64,000 nucleotides of DNA from Tyto alba (taxonomy: Eukaryota; Chordata; Aves; Strigiformes; Tytonidae): positions 38,805,518-38,869,517 of the forward strand of contig NW_024881313.1 of NCBI RefSeq assembly GCF_018691265.1. Reading direction: 5' to 3'. The notes beneath the pieces are model-generated. The model ran no database searches and was not told where the DNA came from. It saw nothing but the letters and a program-made list of their open reading frames with translations. Of the stretch, positions 47,546 through 60,751 are shown in pieces (position 1 is the first letter of the stretch; the number at the start of each line of letters is the position of its first letter). The translations under genes were made by a program, and so were the position numbers.

Positions 47546-50500
47546 GACTACCTTAATAACAACGACACCTGTATCTCATTGTGTTCCTCAGATATCAAAA
47601 CATCCTAATTAAAGGGGAGGAAAAAATAATTCAATTAAGTTGTGCAGCCAGCCTTTCGGTTGTGTTTTATTCCATATGAATTTGGAGTGTCTGCTGCCTT
47701 TTAATGTGTAACCTTCCTCTTCCCCACAGGGACAACATCTGCTGCTAAGGCAAGGTGTGTCGAGCAGTCCCTACCAGCCCGTAACAGCATCTGGGCAGCC
47801 AGCGAACTTACTCAGAACTCTTGAGAACCACTCAACTGTCATTCATTAAAAAGTCTAAAGGTTACCTCCTTGCCAACCCTCCATGTACCAAACTCCTCAG
47901 TGACTGCTGTACTTGGGGGATGGTGTTCCCATTCCACGGTTAAACCAATAACAAGTGTGATTATTGATTTAGCTGTTAATATCAGCCAAAGTCATTCCCT
48001 TACCCACTTCAGGGCTATTTACTTGTCCTGCCCTCTACACTTCATTGAGACACCCTACTGTCTCAACTGACACTGCAGGAAGCATGTGTGAGAGAAATCT
48101 CCTGCAAAGTCTGGTCTGCAATTCTGGCCTGAGATAGCAATGTGGAAGATAAAACCATCTGTTAGGTGTTTGAATGGGCTGTGTCTCATTGTAGACTGTG
48201 TGCATGGGGCTAAGTCTTTGTCAAAAAACTCACCCATCTTCATTCAGTAGCCAAAGACTACTGTGTAGTCTGTACTGTGAACTTGGGTCTAAAGAGTGGG
48301 TGGGACCCAAGTTATTTCTTTATTTTTGAGAGCACTTGGAACACAGGTGTATAGCTTGTGAGGGAGTGGTATGAGGAATATAGAGGGGGCAGCAATTTCA
48401 GAGGGAGCATTTTTCCTCTGGAAAGCAACAATTTGTTGAAACCAGAATTCCGGTGAGGTTGCTCAAGACTAGACTGGAGCTATCAGTCACTCAGAAATGG
48501 CTGATGATTCAGCCAGGATATTGGCTGCAGGTTCAAGTCTCTGTCTGACAGGGAGGGGAGGCTTGCACTTGGATTTCCATATGCTGCCAGTTGTCCTTGC
48601 TGTGTGGCTGTTGTGGGATACTTTTCTCACTGAAGCTATCCTGTTTTGCATGAAGACCTTGATATTCCCAGGATGAAAGACACTGCCTGCATAACCCAAC
48701 AGCATTGATTAGGACAGAAAAAACAGGTTCAAGATTCTCCTTGGATGCCTGAATGAAATAAATCCTCACTATAGCAAGTTCACACCCCACCACTACCATC
48801 ACTGTTTCCCACACACAGCAATACTGCAGAATTGAGAATGACCATGGCCTCACATATCTCAGGAAAAAATATCATAGTGCTGCTCTATTTCTAGGAGCTC
48901 AGATGCTCAGTGAGACATACTCAACACAGCCTTGCTGCACCTCCTCTTTGACAAAAGAGTAGATGAAATTTAGGGTGTTGGGATGTGCACGAACCAGCAA
49001 GAATGGAATAAGGTTTCGAAGGTTCAGGTCCAGAGCACAGATATATTTTAGATCACTGTTAAAGTCTATTTAACCTTGCTGTCCTTGCACAAAAACAACT
49101 TGCAGAGAAACTGAGCTGACCTCACCTTAACACTACCACGAAGTTCATTAGTTAACACTTCACCTGTTGACACTCGCAGGCAAATCCCAGACCGGATTGT
49201 AGCCCTGTGGAATGCAAATCTGGCTATGTGCCTCCAAATGACTCTATGATGGGGGAAAAAAAATCCACACCTGCAAATAAAAGAGATCAGTAAGCAAATT
49301 CCAAAGCCAGGCTGGGTAGCAATGAGGTGGTAAAACTTTCAAATTATATTGGATCATAGCTTATTTCTTTATGGCCCGGTTAGCTGCTGCTCAGGAATTG
49401 CTTTCAGCTGGTTTTTGCAGCTTCAAAGGATGCTGTATTGGACTGATTGCTCAAGCGGGATTCAACTTGCAGATTAAAACATCTAAATTTAGGTAGCAAT
49501 ATGTTGTGTGCTGCCTACATGTGCTTGGAGAATCTAAGCTCCCATTACAACCAGTGGAGATAGAATTTTCAACGTGCTTGGCTAAAGACAGGTGTCCAGT
49601 ACCAACTATGGTATCCTAGTGTATTTCCTCTGGGTATCTCCCTGACAATCCAGAAGGACATGTCTCTCCTAGAGGGTCTGTAGCATTATATGTGCCAAGC
49701 CCATATGATACTGCAGATGCCTTAAGAGATATAAGGCAGCACTCAGACCTTATGGTGAAATTAATCCCTCGCTAGACTTTACTAACAATAAAAAGAACTT
49801 GAAAGTCACACTTCAAATTCAGGAACATTGGGCTCAATTCACTTGACTAAAGTGTCTAGTGCCTTTTTACATGTCTTGGGGTATCTGAGACGTCTTCCTG
49901 GAGCTGCCAGACATGATACAGAGCTGCAGAAGACCCGTGGTCGCTCTGGAAAAGCACCTGGAAGACAGGCAGATTACTCCAGATCGAAATGCCTAGAGGG
50001 CATTGATCTGTCTTTTTGTGGTTCTGTGGGCACCTACATTTGTGTGTTTGAATCTATGAGTTGAATCCCACTCCCTGTAATAAGTGAAGCCTGTGTGGCA
50101 AGTGTGCAAGTTTGTGGAGGCTTTGGATGCCTTGTTCACATGCAGATTTGTCTGACTATAGGTGTTTTGTTTCCACCAGACTGGTGCACAAGGGCTCTGG
50201 GGGGTCTCAGATGCCTTGGGCTCACTCTGCGTGTACAGACCAATTTGCACATGTGCTATGGATCTGGCACATCCCAAACTAGATTGAGTTACTGTTTGTA
50301 TGTGACTGGGGAGCCTGTGCATGGAAAGCAGTCAGGAGACATGATGTAGTGCTACCAGCAATGTGGTACGTGAACTTGGTCACGGTTTTGCTTAGGAGCA
50401 GTGTCGTCAGTACTGATTTTTTGCTGGGAACCAAACCTTTGGCCAAGTTCAGTGCACTGTTTCTCAAAGAAACATGGAGCTCTCAACTCTGCTGAATACA

Positions 50501-52502
50501 AGGAAGTTAGGTGCCTAATTACCTCTCTGCATCAAGATCTGTGTGCTCATCAATCCTTAAATTATGCTTGGGGGTGAGGTTAGACCCTTGGCACTGAGTA
50601 TCAAATATCTGTCACTTGGTAGTGGAACACTTTTAGGTGACTTCTGTGACCTTGGTTGTCATGAGCAAAGCCCATTGCCATCGCTATATGTGACCATAGT
50701 TAGGCTGTGCCACCTAACCACAGAGGAGAAAAGGACTTTTCTGGAAAAGAGAGGACTTCTACAGTTTCCCTAATGATGGGAAGTTCAGGTCACAGGGCAG
50801 CAATGAGTTATCAACACCAGATTTTCTTCTTTAGTTCATAAAATGGTCCATAAAGGTTAATAGCATATATAAGGTAGGAGTGACTGAGATGCCCACTCAT
50901 TTCTTATTTTTGCCTATTTCAGCCAAAAAAGAAAAGCCTCTTGCTCAAACCTGGTGAAGCAGGCAACACAGCTTAACAAATAAGCTTATCTCAAGTGCTC
51001 TTTAATAAGAATGTTTATCAATTATTTCTGGAAAATATGCTGAGTCCGGTATGCCGAAAGCTCTCTGTGGTGTTTGACCTGTGTCATTCAAAGCAAGGTG
51101 TGAGTGAGTGTTTGCGGCGGGGGGGATATTTTGTCTGGGGCATCACAGTATGCTACTAGTCTCCCAGTCCCTTCTCATAGGAAAGGCACTTTTTTTGTTT
51201 ATAGAAGCACTCAATTAGAGTCTCTGTAGAAAAACAAATGTCTGCTCAAGGTGATTTATACCAGCTGAGGCCTATGTTTTAAATAAGTGGGATAAATCCC
51301 TGGATACGCTCAAATCCCTCCATTGACTAGAAAGGAGTCATCAAGGATGAGCTTAGAGGAGATACCTGGTCTGTGAGGGATAAAGCTGGGTGTCTTGAAG
51401 CATTCCTAAATGAATGGAGAAGGCCACGAGAAGACCTGTGGGATCTGATCTGCTTCTGTTTGTATGAGCGGGAGGTGAACAGACACAGAGCCGCTGGAAA
51501 CGCTGCCCTGTCTGCCTGCAGCTGCCTCCTCTGAAGCAGACCCACCATCTCCACATCTAATAAAGTCAAACTGAAAGTGTCAAAGAGAAGCCACGCTGCT
51601 TTCTGAGCCAAATGAGCCCATTTCAGGAGGACGTCTTTCCTCACTAAGGATGGAGGAAGGGGAAAAGCTGTTACAGGGTTTATTTTGGGAGCAGATTTCT
51701 CTGTACACACTCCATGCTAGCCATAGTAGGTGCAATGGAAGGCCAACCATTGTAGGTTCCAGTGAAAGGAACATCGTGGGTTCCCCCATCTTGCCTATCA
51801 GCAGTGTCTCCCCCTAATTGCATCCTGCTGCTCGGTCCCTGCAATCTATTCACTTTTCCAGCATGATTACAAGTTACACCACTTGGTGGTTGCATTACTC
51901 TGCCCGTCAGGCTCCCAGCCTAATGTACTAATAGAGGAAGAAAATGGCAGAAAATGGCAGAACCAGCATGAAATTTCTTAGAGCCTTCCAGGGGCATTGT
52001 TCAAAGTGATGTCTTGCCTGTGTCAGGCTCTTCTTGCTCAATAGAAAGAATATTTATAGCAGTCACAGGCCGAGGTGGTAGTGGCTCACCACGTACCAGC
52101 TCTCATCCATGAGTAGCTATGCAGTTGGTCTTTGTCCTCCCCACATTTGAAGTAAGACGCGTGGCTTTTGGCCACCTGTCTTCACATTGCAACTGGGCTC
52201 TTGGAGGGAAACTGGGTCCCCATCCTCGTGATGTTCAGCTGAGAAATGGGCTTGTGGCAGTTTAAGTGTACATGTTTTACTCACAACTGGGTTGTCACCT
52301 ACCACAGCAGCTGGGCATGGGTTAAATGGGGCCAACTCAAGTGGCATCTCTTCTCCCAAAGCACACAGCTTCTGTCCTACAAGAGGAAGACATATTTGTT
52401 CCCTACTTCTTCCCAGCTGTATTTCAGCCCATGATATGAAGTACTATACCATCAAAACTGTGGAGTGGTGAGAAAAATATCCAAACACAGGTTAAAATTA
52501 AT

Positions 52503-52504
<2 letters not shown>
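47546..52504. other. Intergenic, no gene seen
   Basis: Unique or very worn sequence. Phrases such as AGTTAGGTGCCTAATTACC (50,507) and ATCTAAATTTAGGTAGC (49,480) resemble old sauropsid repeats. An irregular, roughly 85-bp similarity occurs within 50,100-50,260. Confidence 0.45.

Positions 52505-52532
<28 letters not shown>
52505..52532. repeat. Poly(T) tract, 28 bp (poly(A) on the minus strand)
   Basis: Pure T run. On the minus strand it directly follows a 3'-UTR-like sequence, so it may be a genomic A-run beyond a transcript end, or a retroposed tail. Confidence 0.95.
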
Positions 52533-52537
<5 letters not shown>

Positions 52538-52945
52538 TCATTATAAAGTTAACACATCTATCAAACTTAAATGGTAACAAAAAAGTTACAAGACATCGCT
52601 AGTGTGCTGTCAGTAGAAAATAGGGTAAAAGCCAATGAGGTCACAAGCACAACAGCAGAGCAACAACACTGTCCCGATGAGTTATTTCCGCAAATATATA
52701 CTCTTACTAATATATACATTTATTCATAAAATAAATAATCATAAAAAAATCATCAGACTTAACAAAATACTGAGGAAAAAAAGGTGACAATCCTACTTTG
52801 TACAATAGCTTTGGAATTTCAGGTTGTATCATACATGCAATCTGTACAAAGGGGTGCTCAGGTGGGGTGAGGGCAGGGGCAGGCTGGGGAAGGGTTACAG
52901 ACAGTGATGTAGCTTTGAAGAAGGCGATGTAATCAGGCAGACAGT
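52533..52945 (-). other. Candidate terminal exon or 3' UTR of an unidentified minus-strand transcript
   Basis: Read on the minus strand, a pyrimidine-rich tract ending CCCTTCCCACAG gives a strong acceptor at 52,952-52,946. The following 413 bp is T/A-rich near its end, has AATAAA at 52,724-52,719, and runs into 28 A. One frame stays open for over 70 codons from the acceptor (beginning CLPDYIAFFKA), but I recognise no protein family. It could be a non-coding RNA exon, a remote 3' end, a retrocopy fragment, or chance. It lies on the same strand as WNT3A, about 8 kb past its stop. Confidence 0.3.
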
Positions 52946-52952
52946 CTGTGGG

Positions 52953-55900
52953 AAGGGAAAGCAATAGTGAAAAAACCCACCCACAAGAAGATACTTGTCC
53001 TTGACTGCCGGACAAGCATGTTTTGTACCATGGGGGAATCCCCTGGGGTGCTACAGGTCTGTGTTTTATGTCTTCCACACTGCTGGTGGGCTTGTCAGAT
53101 AGTCCAAAGCTACGACAGGTCTTGTTCGGGCAGGTTTTGTCCTGGGAGTGACAGAAAGTGATGCCATAAGAAACAGATTGAGTGTGTCTCCACTGAGATT
53201 AGGAGCATAAGGCTGAGCTGCAGTTAGTCAGGGATAGGCAGGCAATGGGGCAAGCAGGTCTGGAGGAGTGCACACCAGTGGGAAACAGGGTTTTAGTAGG
53301 GACAATTTCACCACATACTGGAGGATTTTGAAGGTTTTGGGAGCCTGCCTTGGAAAGGCTCAGGCCTCTTGTGATTTCCAAGTGGTAGCAGCGGATGGCA
53401 AGTGCATGTTGGGAAGGAACTGTGACAAGATGGTGCCTTCCCTCAAAAACATGGGTGATACTTGGCTTGCTTGCTAGCCTATGTCCGTAGTGGACTTGCC
53501 TTCAGGATTTTTGGTGAAGTGGAATGAATGGTGAGAAATAAATAAATACTAATAAATAAGAAGAAGAAACTTGGAAAAGAAAGGAAAATGAGGAAAGCAT
53601 CTCCTCACAATTCCCCGTGCTCCACTTCCATGCAGGGCTGTGCAAGATCTCCCTTGGTCCACAGAACATTTGTAAGAAAAGCAATGTCTACAGAGACAGA
53701 GGAAGAAAACAAGTCACATGGAGAAGACTCTTGTGACTGTTGTGCTTCAGGAGCTTTCTCTATCTGGATGTTATTCACATAACAGCAGTATTTTGCCTGT
53801 AGATGACTTGGTGGGACTTGTCCATTTTCATTATGTGCTCACGAACAGGAAGAGCAGAGATGTTCCCTTGGGGTCAAACCCATTACATACCAGTCAGTAA
53901 AGTGGATTCAAATATTTATTCTTAAACAATAGGTCCACTCTCTGCTCCTTTTGATACACTTGTAAGTGTGGCGTTATGGAAAGGGTGCCTCCTGTTTTAT
54001 ATCAGTTTAAGTGAGAGCAAAATTGAGCCTATACACAGTTTTCCATCTTAAAGTCTCTAAAAACATGGGAATTAGGCATCTGGAGAGGGATCCAGCTCAT
54101 AGATTAAGACATACAATTGTAGTTGTCCACAAGCATGTATCTCCATGTGAGTTAGACATCTAAATACCCATATCTGATGGAGAGCTAGTCAGCACAGTCA
54201 GTGGAGTCCAGAGAGTGGTTCAGCTTGCCCTACAGTAGCCACTTACATTTGGCCAGCTGAATTGTTCTCTAGCCTCCACTGCTTATTGACTAGGAGCTCA
54301 GCTGAATTGCTCATGCACAGGCATCTAGTGCCACCTGAGATGCTCTGGAATTTCTGAACCATCTACATGGATCTGGCAGATATGTCATGGGACTTAAGAG
54401 AAGCCCCTGCTCTTCCAGAGTAGCTTCTAGAAACCAGTGGGGTACCCTGGAGCATCCCAAATGGCTCTAGACACTTATCTTCAATAATTCAGTTCATCCC
54501 CAGATGCTATGTTGAGGCAAATGAAGCTCATCATTGGGCTTATATGAGCGTTTTAGCACCTAGCTCACATGTAGATATCTGCATTTAAGCGTCTCCTGTT
54601 GCATTGTGAATCTCACCCCAGGTACCACTGCCAGGGAGGTAACTACTAGCCTCTCATTTGTGCTTGAGAAAATCTCCCCCTCCAAGGTGGAGATGCACAA
54701 AAGACACCTCTGGAAACCGCGTTAGAGTGGGAGCAGAATGACCTGCCCAAGTCCATGAAGACACTGGAAGTGTCAGGAATGAGGACTAAACACTCTTTTC
54801 TCAAAATGGAGGCCACAGGTGCCTCTGTTTCCCACCAAATGGAAGTATCTGCACCCCACAGCAGGTAACAGAGAAGTGAGACGGGAGAGTCCTGTCTCCA
54901 TGCTGAGCAGTGATGAACTGCAGAACAGCAGCTTTTGTTGGAGCATGTAAGAGAAAGCAGGAAACATGAGCATGAGAGAGTTAAGCCACGAAGAAAACAA
55001 TTCAGCAAATAACAAGCCAGATCCCACTGCTGCTGCCCAGTGAGAGAGGGGAAATCTAGAAAAGAGATTCTCCTGTACTAAGAAGTCCCTACTATAACAG
55101 CCAAGATTTAGCTTGGAGGGAGGTAGAAAATAGGAGACGTATAGATATTAAGAAGAGATGGGGTCTCATCCTGCCTCGCCCACCTTCTTGCCCATTGTCT
55201 AATGCTCTGTCTACAGCTTCTCAGCTAAAGAGTTGCTTGGGCACACAACTGCCAGATCCGAGCAAACATCCCACTCATTCGCTACACCACTGATGGCAGA
55301 GCGTTGCCTTGTCAGCAGCCTCAGCTCTCAGCAGGTCTCTGGAAGAGCCAGGAGTCATTTTCCTATGGGAAACCTATTTAACCAGGTGCAATGGCTGGTG
55401 TTTGCAGGGAAGTTTGATTTGGTGCCTTTTCATGGCCATCTTCCCAAAGAAATATCATTAAGGCATCAAGGGGAGTCTGGAGTAATTTCCATAGTGCAGA
55501 ACCTAGGACTGGATTCACAACTCCTAGCTCCTTCAGAGTGCTCATGCTGTAACCCTGAATATCCCCATGCACATCAAACCTCAGATTTCCAGCACTGGAA
55601 CCTCTCTTTGAAGCTAAGAAAGTGACCCAAAGCTCATAGTGTTTCTCCTGTATTTGAATTTAAGGATGGGGACATGACAAGCATATGAACACACATGACA
55701 AATGTATTATAATCCATGGACATCTCTGTGGCAATATATCTGAATGCACTGAAAACATCAAAAATATTTTAGATTGAGTGGAAGAAGAAATTGCTCTCTG
55801 AGCTTTGCTAATACAGAAATTCTGGAATGCTCAGCTAAGACAACAGCACTTCTATCTTCAGGGCTGATGTGGTTGGTGCTGATTCAGAGATTTCTGTACC

Positions 55901-56221
55901 ATATTGAATTTTGTGGTGTGGTTGTCTTTGAAGTCCTCTCTCAGGATTAAATCCTGGCTGCTTTAGTTCTGCACATGGAGCCCCTCATAAGGAGCGGAAA
56001 CAATTCTGGAGACTTTAAAATGCTTTGGAGAAGACTGTCAGTGCTGAGCATGACACTTAGCCAAAAGAGATACATCAGGGGTCAAGTAATAGAAAATGTC
56101 ATGCTTGTCCCTCCCCATGTTTGTTTTTTCTCTGAGAAAGAGAAGCCCCCAAATTCTAAAACTAAACCAAAACAAGAAAAAAACTCCTAAACTTTCCATT
56201 TCTTTCATAGAAAGAAAAGAG
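52953..56221. other. Intergenic, no gene seen
   Basis: Unique or worn sequence. ATTAGGCATCTGG (54,072) and GTTAGACATCTAAATACCC (54,152) look like remnants of an old repeat. No coding exon recognised. Confidence 0.45.
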
Positions 56222-56275
56222 ATGAGGCCAAATTCACCCCTCGCAGGTAACTCCACTGTCTTTAATGAGGCTGGA
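56222..56275 (+). repeat. Possible worn archosaur repeat fragment
   Basis: GGCCAAATTCACCCCTCGCAGGTAACTCCACTGTCTTTAATGAGG resembles a recurrent sauropsid phrase (GGCCAAATTCATCCCTGGTGTAACTCCATTGACTTCAATGG). The family is not identified. Confidence 0.4.
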
Positions 56276-56699
56276 TGTGGAACTGATGGGGCCCATCAAA
56301 CCCATCTGTTCATCTAAAGGAAAGGTTGGATAGCAGCATGTAAGAGGGTGGAATTATGTTCCCTTTTTATTTTTATTTTTTACATCTGTGTTTCTTGGTT
56401 GGATGATATCTTCTCGCTTTTCCCTGGTACTTCCAGACATATCCCTGATACAAACCATCTAAGGACAAACCTCATCAGAAGTGAAGACTGAAAGGAAGGG
56501 CACCATGGGTCATGGAGGTTGAGTTGGCCAACTCCCATTTGTGGGAAATGAATGATCTTTTCCTTTTGACTATAGACTGGTGCATTTCCCAGCTCAACTG
56601 AGGTGGAGGGGAAGTTTTGACAGAAAACTATTTCCAGAAAAGTGCACAATTCAACTGTCTACACACAAGCATCTCATGTCATTTTGGACACCGCACAGT

Positions 56700-59600
56700 C
56701 TCTGACATATCTTCCCAGGTTTAAGACTTGTGGGAGTCCCATGTCATTGAAGCAACGGCTGGATGCCAAGAGGATATTGTAGGGCACCTAAAATGTCACC
56801 GGATATTTATATTATTGAGTAAAACCCTAAGTCCCCTCTGTAAGGAAGGCCCTACTGTTTTCACAGAATGGGAGAATCTGAGGCAGAATAAGGCTCTGGG
56901 TTGTATTTAGACCATCTCCTAACTGATGCCCAGTGGAGGCGTGGTGATGTATAAGAGGTATGGCACCTCACTCATCACTGACTCAATCTTTCTGACTAGT
57001 ACAGTGGCAACCCTGACTTGAGACATCTAGTGTAGGCAGTGAAGTGATACCTTAGTTTTCTGAAGACATTTCCTGAATTCATGTGTGTTAGGAAGCGATG
57101 GCTCAAGTCTCTTCTCTGAAGTCATGGGGTTAGATGCAGGTCTAGCACTCAGAAGGCTCCCAGACCCCTAGCAGGCTCTCTCTCTTCCCTCCTCATGTGT
57201 GGGCAGAGTCAGACCCAGGACTAGGACCCTCAGAGACACTTGAGGTGATTAATAGAATTCACGGAGACGTTTTTTATTGACTTTAGTAGAAGCTGCTAAA
57301 TCCCTTACATTATATCATCACAGTGGATGACTAATTACTTAATAAACCCAAAGAAGTATGCATAGGCTTTGTTAAAATCCCTGGAATGGGGTGGAAGTCC
57401 CTAACCACTGAGATGTGTCAAGTCTGACCCCAGATTTGAATGAAGAACTACACTTCCAGCTCATCTCAGCTGATTGCAACTTAACCTCCTTGACTCCTGG
57501 TGGACTTCACATCATCAGACTGTACCCACCTGAGATCTCGTCATCTAGTGTGAGCTCATCAGCTAAAGTCAGAGGAAAGACAGAGGTACACTCAGAAGGC
57601 AATTTACCAAACATAGCTTAGATACCATCCTAGGCTATAATGAATCACCTTCTGGACCTGTTTGTATCTTGCCACTGATCCTAGCAGAAAACTAGATAAA
57701 GAGCTTAGACTAGATGACATGGCCAGATGAACTAAGTTCCACTGATGCAGTCAAAATCTGTTCACCTTAAGAGGTAATTGCTCAGCAAATGCCTAGTTTG
57801 GGTTCGTCCCCCCTCGCCCCCCTCCCCTTCATGCTTTCCCAAAGAGCTTCACCTGCTAGTGATGTTGGGCTTGGTTCTGGTTCAAAAGCAGAAATGGTGG
57901 ATGTTAGCATGCTGTGGATGGGCTGGGGTCAGAGTCCAGCTCCCGTGCATGGAAGCCAAATCCTTCAACCCATTTCTTCACTGGTATGGTATAGAAGAAG
58001 GAGTTTGAAACCACCTTGCTTAAAAATATTAGGGTAAAATTAATCATGGGTGTGACCCTGCTGAAGTCAGTGGATTGACAGGGTCTGTGAGCTGCAATGA
58101 TTTGCATCTTTGTTGTCAGGGTACCGATGACTGACAGAATTACCTCATGGGAGGTGTCTAACATCTCTTGCTGTGACTGCTAGCACTGCATCGTATTAAG
58201 TAGATCAGACATATTGTCCCTTGACCCATCTTTTCCAATTCATCAATGTCTTCCACCACATACGTGGGTTTCTTCAGCGTTTGCTTTCTTGACAGCTTTT
58301 ATTTGAATATTGGTTCTTGTGGCAATTTCCCCCCACAGTGGCTTCCTTATTTATTTTCCATAATGCTCAGATTTTCCTTTTCTCACAGACTGTATTACAA
58401 AAATCAGTCATGCATCCATTAATTGGTCCATCTTTCTCTCAGTTTTTAGTGATCTATTGCTTCCTACCAGTTGGTGTGTGACCATACATTGGGTGCAAAG
58501 TTTACTTGTACAGATATGATCCATTGGTTTTCTCCCCACTTTTTTCTTTGTCTCTCATGATCTCTTCCTCTCTCCTTCTCTCCGTTCTGCGCCTCTGCTC
58601 CCATTTCATTGCAGATTTTTTTGCAGAGCATTGATAGAAGTGCATCCATCAATAAGCAAAACTTGCTTGTGCCCTTGGGTACAGCCCCGAGACAAACGGC
58701 TGATGCATAAACTGTACCAGCCTAGGAGTAGTCCCAGGAGATGCCATGACTCAGAGTCAACCCTTGGAGGCATCATTTTCTCCTGTTTTCTCTCTGATGG
58801 GATTAAGCTCTGTTTGTTCCCTGCCTCTTGTGCGTACTCCCTCCTTTGGTTCCCGGGAATAAACTGACATGCAGGGAGAGAAGAGCACTCTGATCTCTCT
58901 ACATAGACATCCAGGTATGAATTAGCCAGCAGCCGTGATTACATTACCTTTTTATGGGTCACTGGGACTTAGATCATGCCCCATTTCCTTGCCTGTACTG
59001 AAGAGGAAGAAAAAATACCAATCCATTGTTTTTTTTTCCCAAGATAGGAACCCAAAGGTATGGGTAAGGCAAATAAGACACAGGACAAGTGCATCTGAGG
59101 CTAAACAGGCTACTACTCTGTGCTTGATTCATCACTCATTTATACCAGTATCAACCAGGAATAATTCGAGCAGAGTTACAGTGCTGTAAATACTGAGGTG
59201 ATGGGCTGAGATTCATGCCTGATACCCATGTGGCTGAAGGAAGCCCTGGTGCTCACAGAGGAGGTGAGAGCTGTTTGTGTAAACTGGAAATCCTGATCTG
59301 AAATCAGAAGTCGAGCAGCATGCAAAGACAGGACGTCAGAGGTGAACAGCAGAGATGGGCCAGCTCTGCAAAGTTGGGATTTGGCTCTGTGTCCGAACTT
59401 GCTCAAACTCTGGGCTAGTTCAGAGTCTGGGTTTTGTGTATTCTAATCTGTGCCACTTTTAGAGATGGGAATGGCTGTAGAAATTAGGTGTGGAACAAAA
59501 TTTGGCTTGAGTCTGAAATTGTTCCAGCTTGTGGGGGGTGATGGTGGTGTGTTGGTTCACCATCATGTAAATTAATGGGTGACAAGCAGTCCTTCAGAGT

Positions 59601-60640
59601 CACGATCCTGACAGACGTGTGGTCTAAGGCTTTTGCTAAGTGCCCAGGGGGAAGCCTGCATGAGGGGCAGAGGGCGGATGGACTAAGTGCACTTTCCGCT
59701 GTTGGTGATGGCATTCTCTAACGAGATGGGAGGGGTAAACACTTTCCCTTTCCTCCTCTACAGGAACAAGCTGGGATGCTGAGGAGCTGGATGTCCTATG
59801 CCCAGTAGCAAGTGTCCAGCCTCAGGAGACTCACTGCACTGCATGTTTCCAAGGAGGATTCATTGGCTGAGCCACATAATGGGCCACAGCTGGAGCAACA
59901 TCTCTGTTCGTGGGACTGTCTCCTCCTCAATGCACACACCAAGTCCTCTTCACTTCATATATCAGGCACTGAACTTTTCCATACTGTGCACATCACCTGT
60001 GTGCCAACAGGGAATTTGCAGGAAACCATCAGCAGTTCTCTCTCTTTCTCTCCCTCTCCTTCTCCCTCCCTCTCTCTCTACAGGTGTCGCTGAATCCTAT
60101 ATCAAATGTGGCAGAAGCAACTACACTAAAAAGTTCATACGAAGAGCCTGCCCACTCTACAGCTCAATTATGTATTTGTAGACTTCTCTGGTTCCAGGGC
60201 AAAAGCAAAGGAGTATTTGCATTATTTTTTTAAAAAAATTATTCATTTATCTGCTTTAATTTCTTCTGCTGCTGTTGTTGTTGCTCATATTATACACAGA
60301 GTCTGGCCGTTTGGGTATGTAGATAGATCTCAGAAAGCTTAGTGCTGCTGTCCAACACAGCCTCTGCCTGGCTGAGGGAAAAGGAGATACTTGGGAAGAT
60401 GCAAGTCTTTCAAAGGACACTTAATCACACGAGTCACTTCAGGTGGGTGAGAGCAGAGCAAATCCATGCTTTTGCTAATGCTCTTCTTTCCAGCGCTGTG
60501 TTGTTGGCTGGTTGAAAACCCACTCTCTCCTACAGGAGGCATTGGTGGGGCATAACTTGTGTGACTGCCAGATGTACCTCGGGATAGCTCAGAAGTCATT
60601 AGACCTATTCTATCCAACCAGTTTTAGCCTTTTAAAAAGT
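56700..60640. other. WNT3A 3' flank, possible long 3' UTR; no gene seen
   Basis: No frame here looks like a protein. On the minus strand it may contain the distal part of the WNT3A 3' UTR, as scattered AATAAA hexamers permit. The stretch 58,030-58,080 (CTGAAGTCAGTGG) resembles fragments common in worn archosaur repeats. The plus strand has two acceptor-like pyrimidine tracts ending CAG at 59,763 and 60,083. Confidence 0.4.
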
Positions 60641-60641
60641 T

Positions 60642-60655
60642 TTTATTCTTTTAAT
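60642..60655 (-). terminator. WNT3A: Candidate WNT3A polyadenylation signals (AATAAA, ATTAAA)
   Basis: The minus strand carries ATTAAA (60655-60650) and AATAAA (60647-60642) about 100-110 bp after the stop codon. This would give a very short 3' UTR. Further minus-strand AATAAA hexamers occur to the left (for example 57,278-57,273, and others near 58.3 kb), so a longer 3' UTR is also possible. Sequence alone does not decide which is used. Confidence 0.4.
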
Positions 60656-60751
60656 ATCAAAAAAGTAGACTTCTCTCGTGTCTGAAACCTCAGAGGAAGT
60701 AGGCTCAAATCCATTTCTCCACTAGGAGCCCAGTGAAGGGTTTTGCCTGCT

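Noticed and set aside
52707..53078. 123-codon minus-strand frame
   Set aside because: It crosses the acceptor-like site and looks like 3'-UTR sequence; no protein family recognised. Kept only as part of the terminal-exon candidate.
59798..60181. 127-codon plus-strand frame opposite the WNT3A 3' flank
   Set aside because: Serine/leucine-rich because it reads through a CT-repeat; no family recognised. Only the acceptor-like sites were kept, as a weak finding.
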